The notes: generated from the letters alone by a model not told the origin. 64,000 nt of DNA from Sinotaia quadrata (GCA_028829895.1 CM054177.1:76562663-76626662); one strand, 5' to 3'. Counted from the stretch's first letter, positions 32,328-45,200 are shown. Numbers and translations are program-made.

Positions 32328-33060
32328 CAAACCTGTGTAAGTTCGTAAGTTAAGCTTCTGGATAGAGCCCCAAACTTGTGAAAGTTCGTAACCTTAACTT
32401 TCTGGATAGAGCCCCAAACTTGTGAAAGTTCGTAACCTTAACTTTCTGGATAGAGCCCCAAACTTGTGAAAGTTCGAAAGTTAAGCTCAGATGGAGTCCC
32501 ATACGTGTATAAGTTCTTAAATTAAGTTCCTGGACAGAGACCCCAAACTTGTTTAATTCTTAAGTTCATGGATACAGACCCCAAACTTGTGTAAATTTTT
32601 AAGTTAGGCTCTTGGATAGAGACCCCAAAATTGTGTAAGTTCTTAAGTTAACCTCCTGGATAATGACCCCAAACTTGTGTAAGTTCTTAAGTCAAGTTCC
32701 TGGACACATATCCCAAACTTATATAGGTTCTTAGGTTAAGCTCCCGGACAACAGCCCCAAACTTGTGTAAGTTCTCAAGTTAAGCTGTTGGACACAGACC
32801 CCAAACATTTTGTGATTTCTTTATGTTAATCTCCTGTACAGAGACCCAAACATGTGTAAGTTCTTAAGTTCCTGGACAGAGACTCCAAACTTGTGTAAGT
32901 TTTTAAGCTCCTGACAGAGACCCCAAACTTGTGTAAGTTCATAAGTTAAGCTCATGGAAAGAGACCTCAAACTTGTGTAAATTCTTAAGTTAATCTTCTT
33001 GACAGAAGCCCCAAACTTGTGCAAAATAAGCTCCTGGGCAGAGACCCCAAACTTGTCACA
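32328..33060. repeat. Degenerate 45-57-bp array, about 14 copies
   Basis: Unit CCCCAAACTTGTGTAAGTTC followed by TTAAGTTAAGCTCCTGGACA and GAGA. Three adjacent copies near 32370-32470 are nearly identical. Confidence 0.9.
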
Positions 33061-33369
33061 GTGGACGAATGAGGCTACAGAAAAGCATTTCTTATGTGAA
33101 GCCTGGAAGTCTTAGACTCAGTGTCTCATTGTTCAGAAGTACAATGAGACAAATGTCATCCTTGACTTCCAACAAGAGAAACAGCTTCGCATTTCACACT
33201 TATGCTCTCTAGGGGCGTTCCTACAGTTCTGGCAATCTTTCACTTGTGGGTGTCAGCCTCAGTAGTACTCTATATCATTATGGCGTGCATGTTTGGAGGA
33301 TGCTTAACGTTCAAGTACGTGCATTCTCTTCGCAGGTTCCCAGTCCAAGACACAAAAACTCTCATTTCA

Positions 33370-33480
33370 TTAGTGCTTTCAAGACCTGATCAATACAACC
33401 CTCTTCTGTCTGGCTTGTCGCCTTGATTTCAAGACCTGATCAATACAACCCTCTTCTGTCTGGCTTGTCGCCTTGATTTC
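33370..33480. repeat. 48-bp direct duplication
   Basis: TTTCAAGACCTGATCAATAC followed by AACCCTCTTCTGTCTGGCTT and GTCGCCTTGA, twice. Confidence 0.9.
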
Positions 33481-33564
33481 TGCAGAAAGTTCAGAGAGGT
33501 TACATTAAAGGAACTCGGAACGCTTTAAGTTCCCAAGAATCCTCAAGCATTTACTCACCTTTCC

Positions 33565-34290
33565 CACTTCCTTACACTGACTGACTGGTTCACTATACTG
33601 ACTGACTGGTTCACTACACTGACTGTCTGGTTCACTATACTGACTGACTGGTTCACCACACTGACTGACTGGTTCACCACACTGACTGACTGGTTCACTA
33701 CACTGACTGACTGGTTCACCACACTGACTGACTGGTTCACTATACTGACTGTCTGGTTCACTGACTGTCTGGTTTACTACACTGACTGTCTGGTTCACTA
33801 TACTGACTGTCTGGTTGACTACACGGACTCCCTGGTTCACCACACTCGCTGTATGGTTCACTACTTTGGCTGTATGATTCACTACACTGAATGTCTGGCT
33901 CACTATACTGTCTGTCTGGTTCTCTGCCCTGGCTGTCTGGCTACAATGGCTAGCTGTTCACTATACTGGCTGCCACTCTTACTATACTGTCTTCCTGTTT
34001 ACCACACTGGTTGCCTGTTCGTCTGACTAGCTGTCTGTTTACTGCACTTATTACCTACTACACTGGCTGGCTAGTTCACTATATTTATTGCCTGTTTACT
34101 ACACTGGCTGGCTAGTTCACTATATTTATTGTCTGTTTAATATACTGGCTGTCTTGTTAACTATAATTATTGCCTGTTCACAGGTTCGTCTGACTGGCTG
34201 CGTTTTTGCTATACTTATTGCCTGTTTACTTCCTGATTGTATAGTTCACTATATTTATTGCCTGTACACTACACTGGTTTCCTATTTACT
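33565..34290. repeat. 21-bp minisatellite decaying rightwards
   Basis: Unit CTGACTGGTTCACTACACTGA. About 15 good copies to 33900, then looser CTGGCTG ... TTCACTATA and TTATTGCCTGTTTACTACAC phrases to about 34290. Confidence 0.9.
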
Positions 34291-34299
34291 AAACTTGCA

Positions 34300-35030
34300 G
34301 CTTTTATCCCTGCTTAACCCAGTTCTGGGTGCTGCCATTTACCATCCAAACCTGTTGCTATTATTACTTGTTTTATTCAGTTTCATCCTAGACAAATCGG
34401 TCATTCACTCATCCTCAGTCAGTAACCCTGCCTAGAAGACACCCGCCAAAAGCTACAATTGTTCTAGAATCATCATATCCAGTGTACATAATACACTGCA
34501 CATAGTTTGATAGCGCTGACATACAGACTCTCATCAACATTAACTCAATAGGGTGAATGTTTGCTATACTTTAGTAGAGTATTATTTATATAGACTTTGC
34601 CTGTCTGTCGGGTCAAACTGTGAAAGTTTGTTTTGTTCTTGTTTAAGCAACTTTAAGTAGCCATTGATTTCAATTTAAATGTTTCGTATTAGTCATCAGT
34701 CAAGAAATAAAAAATATAAATTAAAATAAAGAAAAATAAACTTTGTAAATATCTCCCCAGTGATTGTGTAATTCTTATAAATTGTGGTAAGTGGTTATTT
34801 CTAATTAATATGCTCTCTGATACCAGTGCTATCAGTATGACATTAGGCTGCCGTTTGGGCTTAGGGTAATCACTTCAAGTCTGCTTATCTAGTTGTTGTC
34901 TGCATTCAATCTGATGGTATGTCAATGGTCCATTAATAATATATTCAGACTGAAACCTACGTCAAAATCCAATAATATTAATCGACAGTATGCAATCAAA
35001 TTAATACCATGTCAATATCATGATAATACT
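34300..35030. other. No recognised feature
   Basis: Unique sequence leading to element R copy 1. Confidence 0.4.
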
Positions 35031-35034
35031 ATCG

Positions 35035-36943
35035 GGTAGTGTAGCTAGTGTTTGCCTATCCCTATTTCTAAACTTAATTGTTATATAAATTGTTAAATTG
35101 TCAAAGGGACTCGATCTTGGGCACTCCTTATGATGGTATTTTCTTTTTGCGTCAGAATTGGAGTAAACAACTTGGTTGAGAACAAGATAGAAATTTCTGA
35201 TGCAATCCAAACCAGTTCCAACTGGATGAGTAGTTTCCCAAATAATAGTCTGACACTTGTTCATAACAAACTCATCCAATGGGGATGGACCAAACGTTTC
35301 TTTGTTGAAGAAGTAATAGATTCTATCACTTTGAAAGTTAACATAACTCGAGTCTTATCGTTACTGTATGGTAATTTTAATTGACTGATAAAGACGGAAT
35401 GGACTTAGAATATTTCGTACGTGTCTTCTATTGATTTGAATTAGAAAATGCTTATGTAATTGAATCATTATTTCTATGTTCATTAATTTGTAAATTATCC
35501 TTGTGAATTTTGATTGATGCTATATTTCCTATCTTATGTGTGTATTGAGCTAACTGCTATATTTCTTATGTTGCGTGTGTATTGAGCTAACTGCTGTATT
35601 TCTTATGTTGCGTGTGTATTGAGCTAACTGCTATATTTCTTATGTTGCGTGTGTATTGAGCTAACTGCTGTATTTCTTATGTTGCGTGTGTATTGAGCTA
35701 ACTGCTGTATTTCTTATGTTGCGTGTGTATTGAGCTAACTGCTGTATTTCTTATGTTGCGTGTGTATTGAGTTACTGCTATATTTCTTATGTTGCGTGTG
35801 TATTGAGCTAACTGCTGTATTTCTTATGTTGCGTGTGTATTGAGCTAACAAAATTGATGTAAGATTTTATAAGCTGAGAATGTTTGCTAGAGAGAAAGGA
35901 GTTTAGAGATGAAATATATCTGAAATTTAGTACTGCTTTAATTTGACTTTTGTAGAGAAAGCCCACCTTTTTTTCCTTTCACTCCAGGCATTAGTGACTA
36001 CTGTACTTGCTTGGTCACGTTGGTGTGTGAATACAGCGTTGTCGTCATCTTATCAGTAAAACGTGTTGCTGTAAATTGATTTCTGTGAATTCCATTCGAA
36101 AGCCAATACTGTGGAGTTGGTGGCTTGTGTTTGTCTCGAGAATTCACGAAGATTGTTTGAATGTTTCTCATGGTGTGCTGAGTACTACACATAAACATTC
36201 AAGACATTCCTCCTGATGTTCTTTATAGTTCACCGTGAAATTCTTTGCGATTCACTACAATGTTCTTTGTAAGCTCATCAAAGATTCTGGAAAAGTTGTT
36301 GAACCTTCCTAGAAGGGGCACATGAGACCGTCACCCGAATAAGAAAGACATTGACTTGTTGCAAACCACGTGATTGTGAATATGTGTCTGCGACAGCTGT
36401 CATCATTGAAAAGGTTATGTGCATTTGACTTTCATTATTTCTCTGAAACTCTTCTCTCATTTCTGTGATGATATCCATGAACTCGATTAAATGTTAATTG
36501 ACCACTAATGTCTCTGTTAAGGTAAACTGAATGATTGACCAGATTTAATTGAACATAATTGTGAAGTGATGTAAATGTCAATGCTCTTTGATTATATTCA
36601 TAAGTTGTATATTTGATTGTTGATTTCATAAATTTACTGTTAAATTTATTAACCTTCGCACATATGATAATCATATGTTGGAGAGATATTGGGTGGATAC
36701 GGGCTCACTAAATGTAGATTAAAAGACGGATTATCTTTCCCTTTGGAAGAAGTTTTCTACCTACGGAAATATTGTGTGATGGTTATTGTTTGTCTTTAAT
36801 GTTGTGAAAGAAAACGTTTACAGCGCCGCATATCCGCCAAGTGAGAGAGGCGAGTGGTGTCTTCTGGAGAATTATTAATAACAAAAATTAAGATTCTCAT
36901 CACTCGTAATTAGTTATGGATGATTAAATAATAATAACCATAT
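35035..36943 (+). mobile_element. Dispersed element family R, copy 1
   Basis: Begins with CCTATTTCTAAACTTAATTG and continues through a block shared with copies at 51990-53570 and, inverted, 41275-44200. Landmarks are GCAATCCAAACCAGTTCCAA (about 35201), CACGTTGGTGTGTGAAT (about 36017), AAAGACGGATTATCTTTCCC (about 36722) and TTTAATGTTGTGAAAGAAAA (about 36795). No conserved reading frame and no terminal inverted repeats were seen. It contains an expanded 37-bp minisatellite (35510-35850) that is single-copy in the relatives. Class unknown. Confidence 0.6.
35510..35855. repeat. 37-bp minisatellite inside element R copy 1, 9 copies
   Basis: Unit GCTATATTTCTTATGTTGCG followed by TGTGTATTGAGCTAACT. 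The homologous site in R copies 2 (about 52530) and 3 (about 43680) has one unit only. Confidence 0.95.
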
Positions 36944-37245
36944 AACGGATATCTAAGGTAGCGATGGATTGAGGGGCAGTATCGAGTGAAATAGAGATTC
37001 TATTATTGAGGCGATGACAATGATCGGCATTACTCATGCAAATCGACAGACAACATAGACAAATAATAACGAATGGCAAGATGCGTTCGATACGATAGTA
37101 CATAAAAAGCTCGATTGTAATGAATTATAATAAGAATTCAAGCTGAATGTACGTCAGTAAAAGTGAATAGTGAATTGCAATATTCATTCAAACCAAAACT
37201 ACGTGAATACACCAAAGATAATTAATTAATATATATATATATATA
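36944..37245. other. No recognised feature
   Basis: AT-rich unique sequence; (AT)n near 37230. Confidence 0.35.
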
Positions 37246-37249
37246 TATT

Positions 37250-37672
37250 CAAACTGACAGGTCCTCACTAGACTAATTTTAATGAATTGCTATACCCATT
37301 CAAACTGAAAGAACGTCATTATACTAATTTTAATGAATTGCTATACCCATTGAAACTGAAAGAACGTCATTATACTAATTTTAATGAATTGCTATACCCA
37401 TTCAAAGAAAAAAACGTCATTATACTAATTTTAATGAATTGCTATACCCATTCAAAGAAAAAGACGTCATTAGACTAATTTTAATGAATTGCTATACCCA
37501 TTCAAAGAAAAAGACGTCATTAGACTAATTTTAAACGAATTCCTATACCCATTCAAAGAAAAAGACGTCATTAGACTAATTTTAAACGAATTCCTATACC
37601 CATTCAAAGAAAAAGACGTCATTAGACTAATTTTAATGAATTCCTATACCCATTCAAACTGAAAGTGCGTCA
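37250..37672. repeat. 50-bp minisatellite, 8 copies
   Basis: Unit GACTAATTTTAATGAATTGC followed by TATACCCATTCAAAGAAAAA and GACGTCATTA. Confidence 0.95.
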
Positions 37673-37764
37673 AGAGGTCGGTGACAATAAATGGGAGTAT
37701 TCATTCCAATAGATTGCATACAATAAGCCACAAAATAATTTTGGCAAATTGAAATTATTATAGT

Positions 37765-37932
37765 GTTCAATAATACAGATTTAAAGCATGAGTACAGACG
37801 TAAAGTACCACAAGAGCTCAATAATACAGATTTAAAGCATGAGTACGGACGTAAAGTACCACAAGAGCTCAATAATACAGATTTAAAGCATGAGTACAGA
37901 CGCAAAGTACGACAAGAGCTCAATAATACTGA
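37765..37932. repeat. 51-bp minisatellite, 3 copies
   Basis: Unit CTCAATAATACAGATTTAAA followed by GCATGAGTACAGACGTAAAG and TACCACAAGAG. Confidence 0.95.
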
Positions 37933-38173
37933 CACTATCATCAATCTGCTAATAATGATTGACAATAAATATGCTTTCAAACTAAGAGATCATGAGAGTC
38001 CAATAATAATGAAATGCAGTAGGCATTCTAACTGCAAGTACGTCTATAGATAAAACTTACAGATTGGTATTATGTATCCAAACTGAGAATATATTAATAA
38101 TGGTAGATGGATTGCATTCAAAATGATAGTATGTCCATTAAAAATTTATGGCAATATATACTCAATAAATTAA

Positions 38174-38176
38174 TGA

Positions 38177-38244
<68 letters not shown>

Positions 38245-38275
38245 ATAGTAGTAGCAGTAGTAGTAGTAGTAGTGG
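38174..38275. repeat. (AGT)n microsatellite
   Basis: About 30 AGT units with two substitutions; continues as a loose GGTGTTGG-type tract to 38345. Confidence 0.97.
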
Positions 38276-38369
38276 AGGTGGTATTAGTGGAATAATATTA
38301 GTGGTTGTAGAGGTGTTGGTGTTGGTATTACTAGTAGTATAGCAGTAACAATAAAAAAGTAATAATGAG

Positions 38370-38825
38370 ACTAGCAAGAGGAATAAGAACAAACACAAGA
38401 ACAAACACAATAACACAAGAAAAACAATCTTAAGAACAAGTACAAAACTACAAGGAAAAGAACAAATACAACAGCAAAAACGCAAGCAAGTACAAGAGCG
38501 TGCAAATGAACAAGTACAAGAACAAGTGAAAATGAGCAAGTACAAGAACAAGTAAAAATGAGCAAGTACAAGAACAAGTACAAGGCTAGATCAAGAACAA
38601 AAATGTAACAAGCGCACGAGAAAAAATAAGAAAGAATAAAATGAACAAGGATAAGATTAGCAGCCAGCACCTGAACAAGAACAAGTACAAGAGCTAGGAC
38701 AAGTACAGGAAAAAGATGAATAAAGAAAAGAACAAGAACACAGCACCAAAACAAGAAGAACAAGTACATGATGAACAAGAGCAAGAAGAATAACAAGTGC
38801 TAGAAGAACAAGAAGTGCAAAATCA
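38370..38825. repeat. AAGAACAAGTACAAG-type low complexity
   Basis: A strand-asymmetric A/G/C tract with ACAAGAACAAGTACAAG recurring every 12-20 bases; the complement is pyrimidine-rich and gives spurious Leu/Phe/Cys ORFs. Confidence 0.85.
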
Positions 38826-38829
38826 TAAA

Positions 38830-39075
38830 GAAGAGGAAAACCAAGTAAAACAAGAAACGGTACATTGAGAACAAGTACAAGAACTTAAAGAAGAGGAAAG
38901 CCAAGTAAAACAAGAAACGGTACATTGAGAACAAGTACAAGAACTTAAAGAAGAGGAAAGCCGAGTAAAACAAGAAACGGTACATTGAGAACAAGTACAA
39001 GAACTTAAAGAAGAGGAAAGCCAAGTAAAACAAGAAACGGTACATTGAGAACAAGTACAAGAACAAGAACTTAAA
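38830..39075. repeat. 60-bp minisatellite, 4 copies
   Basis: Unit AAGTAAAACAAGAAACGGTA followed by CATTGAGAACAAGTACAAGA and ACTTAAAGAAGAGGAAAGCC; exact 60-base period. Confidence 0.97.
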
Positions 39076-39440
39076 GAAGTATAAGACAATGGCAAGAAAA
39101 AGAATAATAACATAAAAGGTATCTGTACATAGCCTTATTTAAGAAGAAATTAATGTTTATTGAAACAGAAGATATAAATGAATCAATTTCTTTTTCCAAA
39201 AATTATCGTATCGAGCGGACTTCTTAAAATTGCCAGTCAGGCTGTCACTTGGCCTACTTTTACTTTCGTTTTCTTTCTTTCTTCCAACTTTCCTTCCTTT
39301 TCCTTTCTCTTACTTTCTTTCTTCTAATTAAAAATGAAGGCAAAGATTTCTCTTAACCCAACAGATCATTTTAGAAATATGCAGTTATGGAAACGACAAT
39401 TACGACTTTGTATACACAACCTTCATCAGTAACTAGACAC
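39076..39440. other. No recognised feature
   Basis: Unique sequence with a TTTCTTTCTTCC tract near 39265-39325. Confidence 0.4.
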
Positions 39441-39444
39441 CCGC

Positions 39445-39735
39445 ACAGCGACATACACACTCGTAGCTAGAGATACATGAACTTCAAACTAATTACATTC
39501 TTACAGTAATAAAAACGCCTGTAGTTAGAGATAAATGAACAACAGTCTAGCTAATAAATCCTTCTTGCAACAAACACACCTATAATCCAAATACATGAAT
39601 TTCAAACAGCCTAACTAAATACACCCTTAGAGCGATAAATATATAGATTTTAAACAGCCTAATTAAACACACCTTTACAGCGATAAATATATGACTTCCA
39701 AACAGCCTAGCTAAACACACATGCAGAAATACCCA
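39445..39735. repeat. Degenerate 55-65-bp array, 5 copies
   Basis: ACAGCCTAACTAAACACACC followed by TTTACAGCGATAAATATATG and ACTTCAAA. Confidence 0.75.
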
Positions 39736-39774
39736 CAGTTTACACCCACACATAACTGTGTACAATATTAAAAG

Positions 39775-39965
39775 TGGGGAGCTGGTGACTGTAAGGTCAA
39801 GGCTCTTGCTTCTCCACGAGTTCCAAGCCAGTCTAGATCACAGTGACTTTTGTTGATCGGTCTTCACTCCCAGCCCATGATGTTGAGTGTTGCAGCCATG
39901 AAAATAAGTGCTATTCCTCGCTGGAGATTTAGCACATAAACGAATTATTGTTATTATTAATTTTC
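39775..39965 (+). mobile_element. Possible tRNA-derived SINE
   Basis: AGCTGGTGACTGTAAGG, then GCTCTTGCTTCTCCACGAG and GTTCCAAGCC resemble the A-box to B-box layout of a tRNA-derived SINE head (AGCTcAGTGGTtAgaG ... cGAGTTCgAatCC). It is followed by a unique body and an ATT-rich tail (ATTGTTATTATTAATT). The B-box match is imperfect, so this is a tentative call. Confidence 0.4.
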
Positions 39966-40850
39966 TTTATTCTTAGTATTATTTGCAAACAATAAGTGTA
40001 TACGAGGTGTGCTTTTAAAAAACAAAACAAATCATGTTTCTTCAGATGACAATCTCCTTTTGAAAATACATACACATAGATATATCATCACTGACCTAGT
40101 TTAGGTCATAGATAACAACTCAATAATTAGCGTATTCAAGAATAAGCAGTCGCCCCCACACGTAATCTATACACTATAATAGAATTGTTACATCTGTGAG
40201 TTTATATAGCTCGCTAGTCAAAGTAACAGTCAAAGCACACAGGTCTTGAAATATACATGATGTCACTGTGACCTCTATGTCTTCTATATACAGGGACTGA
40301 TTCCTTTTTCACTCTGATTGCATTTCTCATTCTGGGTCTAAGATTTTAGGTTGGAGTAAATACTGTATTTTGGTGAGTTAACTTTGTGCAGTGTGTTTAG
40401 CTCTTTATATTTTTTGCAATGCCTATCAATAGTTTGAAGATAATTAATCAAACCTTAATTCATTCTCACCAAGTAAGTGAAGAGTATTTGGTTCTGACAA
40501 AAGTTTTGTTAACAGTCTATATTCTGGTATGACTTTAATGCACGCATCAAATTCTGAGCCAAATTTCAATGTATTTTTTAAAAAGTCGGCATATTAACAC
40601 TTCTGATTTCCAAGATACTGAGATTTAAAAATACATTTTTGGCATCGTGTATTACCAAGCGAGAACAGATTTTAAAATATAATATATAATAATTTATTTT
40701 AAGCACTATATTCTGAAAACCAACATTGAAACTGCAGTCTTATAAAGTCAGGAGAAAAATGATGAAATCTTTCTTTGTTGCTGTAAATTAAATCTTGTCT
40801 ATGCATGCCACTTAGGTGCAAAAATTATTTTCTAATTCAGCTTAAGATTT
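39966..40850. other. No recognised feature
   Basis: AT-rich unique sequence. Confidence 0.4.
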
Positions 40851-40855
40851 TAATT

Positions 40856-41274
<419 letters not shown>

Positions 41275-44200
41275 CTCTCACTTGGCGGATATGCGGGCAC
41301 TGTAAACGCCTTCTCTCTTCCACAACATTAAAGACTAACATTTTTGTCACACAATATTTCTGTAGGTGGAAAACGTCTTACCAAAGAAGAAGATAAATCC
41401 GTTTGTAATCTATATTTAGCGAATCCCCATCCACCCATTATCTCTCAAACATATGGTTATAAATATGTGTAAAAGGGTCAATAAATTTGTTAAATCAACA
41501 ATCAAATATACATATTACAAATACAATCAAAAGAGCATTGACATTTACATCACTTCACAACAATGTTTGATTAAAGCTAGGCAACCGTTCAATTTATCCT
41601 AGCAGAGACATTAGAGATATAATCAAATTCATAGTCATAATTTATCATAGACATACAGTGGAGTTTTAGAGAAATAATTAAAGTCAATGTACATAACCTT
41701 TTAAAAGATGGCTGCTGTCACTAGCACATGTTCACAGTCATGCAGTTTGCAACAAATCACTATCCTTATTTAAATGATGGCCTCACGTACCCCTTCTAGC
41801 CCGTTCGCTGACCTACGGACACAAAAGGGATGCGCTTGCGCACATCGATAGCCACTTTAAAAAAATAACAATCAAGTCAAGCAGACGATATGTTTGGGTT
41901 CAGCAGCCAATCTGCTCTAATTTTATCATTGGCTAACTATTTTTAGAAAGGTATTTTCCATTACAAAGTTCGGAAATCCCCAGACACCTCACGTTTATCG
42001 AAGCTGAGCCGCCATTTTGAACCGAAGTTTGTACTACACATGGCTCGTTTCAAGGACTATTTTCAGTTGTTTGCTTGATCCTACCTAACGAACTTAATTG
42101 TGTAAATAAATTTAATATATTGTAGATGAAATTCGACAGGCCTACTGAATTTTTGGATGTGACCATTTGATAATAAAAAATAAAAACCGTTCGGTCTCAA
42201 ACCGAACCCTCGTGGTCGTCGTTATGACGTCGTTATGATACTATTTTTATCGATGACCACTTTAAAAAAAATACCAATCAAGGTCAAGGAGAAAGATATG
42301 TTTGTGTTCAGCAGCCAATCTGCTCTAATTTTATCATTGGCTAACTAATTTTAGAAAGGTATTTTCCATTACAAAGTTCAAAAATCCCGAGTCACCCCTC
42401 GCTTGTAAAGAAGCTGAGCCGCCATTTTGAACCGGTTTGGAATTATACATTGCACGTTTCAAACACGATTTTTAGTTGATTGCCTGATCCTACCTAAAGA
42501 ACTTTATTGTGTAAATTAATTTAACATATTGTAGATGAAATTCGACAGGCCTACTGAATTTTTGGATGTGACCATTTGATAATAAAAAAAAAAAAACCGA
42601 TCAGTCTCAAACCGAACCCTCGTGGTTTTCATATGACTCTTTCGTTTTGTTCAAAATCAACCAATTTCCCCAGAATAATATTTATTTACACAAGATAAAT
42701 TATTATTTATACCATATATTCAAATGGCAATCAACAAAAATCGTTTTCTTTCGGATTTTATTCAAGGAAACATCTAACAAATTGACGAAGGTCAACACAA
42801 GAAAAAGGTAAGAAAACTTTTTATTTATTTATTTATTTTTGAATTTAAAATAATAATAAGCAAACGTTAAAAAATTAAATAAATATTTTTAAAATGTCCC
42901 CCATAATATTTATTTTGAAAATCATTTTAGAATTGTACGAATTATGCTTGCTTTTAATTATTTAGTAGACTAGTAAAAAAAAAAAAACGGTGAAAATGTT
43001 CCCAAGTTCAACAAAAAGATAAGAAATCTTTGTATTATTTCTTTGTTTTTGAATTCGAAAAAAATTTTAAAAATACTTTTAAGATTCCTTAGTATGTCTA
43101 TAATAGGTAGTAATTTAAATTTTTAAAATCCATTGATAATTACAGTCGCTTTAAATTTTTTAGCACACTGACCCATTCAGTTATCGTTAGCATCCAACAT
43201 GGTTGCCGGCCAAGGGGCTAGGCACATTACACAATTGTTCCAGAAACTTTGGTGCGCTCTCCAAGTCCTGAATTTCCCTTGTGCTATCAAGCACATCAGG
43301 AGGAATGTTCCCGAATTTTCGTGTATGCTACTCAGCAAACCACGAGGAATGTTTAAAATAATCTTCGTGAATTCTTGAGACCAAACTCAAGCCACCATTT
43401 TCACTATAATAGTTCTCAAACAGAATTCACAGGAATCAACTTATCATCGGTAAGTTCGATGATAAAGCTGGATGAACACACCAACGTGATCAAGCAGAGT
43501 ACAGTAGTCGTTGTAGCCTGAATTGAAGAAAGTCATGCTTTTCTCTGCAAAAGCCAAATTAAGGCCACACTAAATTTCAGGCATATTTCATCTCTATAAC
43601 TCCTTTCTTTCTTACAAACATTCTCAACTTACAAATCCTGCAACAATTTCATTAATCCAATGCACACACAGCATAAGAAATATAGCATTATTCAAAAATT
43701 CACAAGTATAATGTACAACGTAATCAAATTACTGGATATAGAAATAAATGGTTCATTTACATAAGCATTCTCTAATCCAAAAACTTAGATCAATAGGAAA
43801 CATATATGAAATATTCTAAGGCCACTCTTCTTTTATCAGTCAGTTAACCTACCATAAGCTAATCATCCCTTTATGACCTGACTCGAGTTTCATTCAAACC
43901 AAAGTGATTAGAATAAAGACTTTCTTCACAAAATAACTTTCGGTCCATCCCCATTGGTTGAGGTTGTTATGAACAAGTGTGAGACTATTAGTCAGAAAAT
44001 TTACTCATCCACTTGGAACTGGTTTGGATTGCATCAGCAAAATTTCTAGCTATATCGCCACCTGTGTTGTTTACTTCCAATTTTGACACTTACAAAAATA
44101 TACTATCATAAGTAGTGCCTAAGTCGGGCCACTTTGACAATTTATTTAACAATTAAGTTTATGAAATAATGATTGGCAAAGTTACTCCTCCACAGAACTA
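41275..44200 (-). mobile_element. Dispersed element family R, copy 3 (inverted, with nested insertion)
   Basis: Read on the minus strand from about 44200 it follows copy 1: the AAACTTAATTGTTAAATAAA left end, TGCAATCCAAACCAGTTCCA, the 37-bp unit as a single copy (about 43665-43700), TGATCACGTTGGTGTGTTCA, and the right end with CATTAAAGAC near 41325. Homology to copy 1 breaks at about 43215 and resumes at about 41810, so roughly 1.4 kb has been inserted. Confidence 0.6.
41810..43215. mobile_element. Nested insertion inside element R copy 3, with two direct repeats
   Basis: This segment interrupts R copy 3. It holds two diverged direct copies of a unit of about 390 bases (41844-42228 and 42249-42637; offset about 405). 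Each contains CAGCAGCCAATCTGCTCTAA, GCCGCCATTTTGAACC, ATTCGACAGGCCTACTGAAT and CAAACCGAACCCTCGTGGT. The remainder (42640-43215) is AT-rich without ORFs. A CTAG-containing motif is found at both junctions, possibly a target-site duplication. Class unknown. Confidence 0.45.
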
Positions 44201-44585
44201 TTAATATTTAAAGACAATGTTCTAAGAAGTAACCCTTTCCCCCTATCCCCTTTGCTATTATTTCAGGAACGACAAATAGACATTTAACTAGAATGGACGC
44301 GATGGCCAGCTGACCGGCCGAGTCTGTGTGATTCTTTCAACCAATGACAGCAAGCATTGGACTGTGTGAATATGTGCAGGGTAGCGTGGGCAAGCGCGCG
44401 ATTACAGTGCGAACAACTACTTTTCCTGAAAATATTAAGTAAATAATTGATGAGAATGGCTGGCATTGCTGTCCCTAGAAGCACCAGTAACCTTTAGCTT
44501 AAGAAATGTCAATGGTGTTCTATGTATTTTGTTGGTGCTTAAAACACTATCGCTAAATACAGTTTTAGATTAAATACATGATTTT
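44201..44585. other. No recognised feature
   Basis: Unique sequence; a short GC-richer patch (44300-44410) without a convincing exon. Confidence 0.35.
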
Positions 44586-44594
44586 TCATGTTTA

Positions 44595-44785
44595 ATCTGT
44601 TGTGGACATTGTATTGTATGTTTGAGCTGGAGGATGTTGTATAGATTGTATTGTACGTCTGAGCTGGAGGATGTTGTGGACATTGTATTGTACGTTTGAG
44701 CTGGAGGCTGTTGTAGAGATTGTATTGTACGTCTGAGCTGGAGAATGTTGTGGACATTGTATTGTACGTTTGAGCTGGAGGCTGT
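44595..44785. repeat. 37-bp minisatellite with alternating subtypes
   Basis: On the minus strand CTCCAGCTCAAACGTACAAT followed by ACAATGTCCACAACATC alternates with a GACG/CTCTA subtype, giving a 74-bp higher-order period. Five copies; 37 is not a multiple of 3, so the Gln/Thr-rich ORFs are not credible. Confidence 0.92.
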
Positions 44786-45200
44786 TGTTCTTGCGGATCA
44801 AGGAAATTGATTGACTTAAACAACTTAGTACTTACATATGTAACACACACAACAAATCAGTTAGATGTTGGATTTCTTCAATAATGTCTAACTCTTTCCC
44901 ACCTGTCAGAAGGCAGTAATGTGAAGCTTATGCTAGGGAAGGAGGAAGTATTACTCACTTTCTTTGAGACTACTGGCGCCATAAACGTTGACATAAAATT
45001 GTAACACGAAGAGCTGTGAACTCGTGACACAGTCGGTATCGTTACCTAATTGACAGATGACTGAGTTACCTGATTGACAGATGACTGAGTTACCTGGTTA
45101 CAAGGTATCTTAGCCACAAAAGTCATATAAGTGGTATAACAACCATTATGGACTGCTTCAACGACATTACTAAAGCTTGAGCTTTAGTGCAAAATAATAC
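44786..45200. other. Unique sequence with a 24-bp duplication
   Basis: TGACAGATGACTGAGTTACC occurs twice at about 45050-45095. Confidence 0.5.

Noticed and set aside
33202..33426. 74-codon plus ORF with hydrophobic N-terminus
   Set aside because: Its end lies in a 48-bp direct duplication and no family or splice partner was recognised.
38162..39113. Leu/Phe/Cys-rich minus ORFs as membrane proteins
   Set aside because: They arise from the (AGT)n tract, the AAGAACAAG low-complexity stretch and the 60-bp array.
44539..44850. Gln/Thr-rich minus ORF resembling a low-complexity domain
   Set aside because: The 37-bp unit shifts frame every copy, so the ORFs are mosaics of repeat phases.
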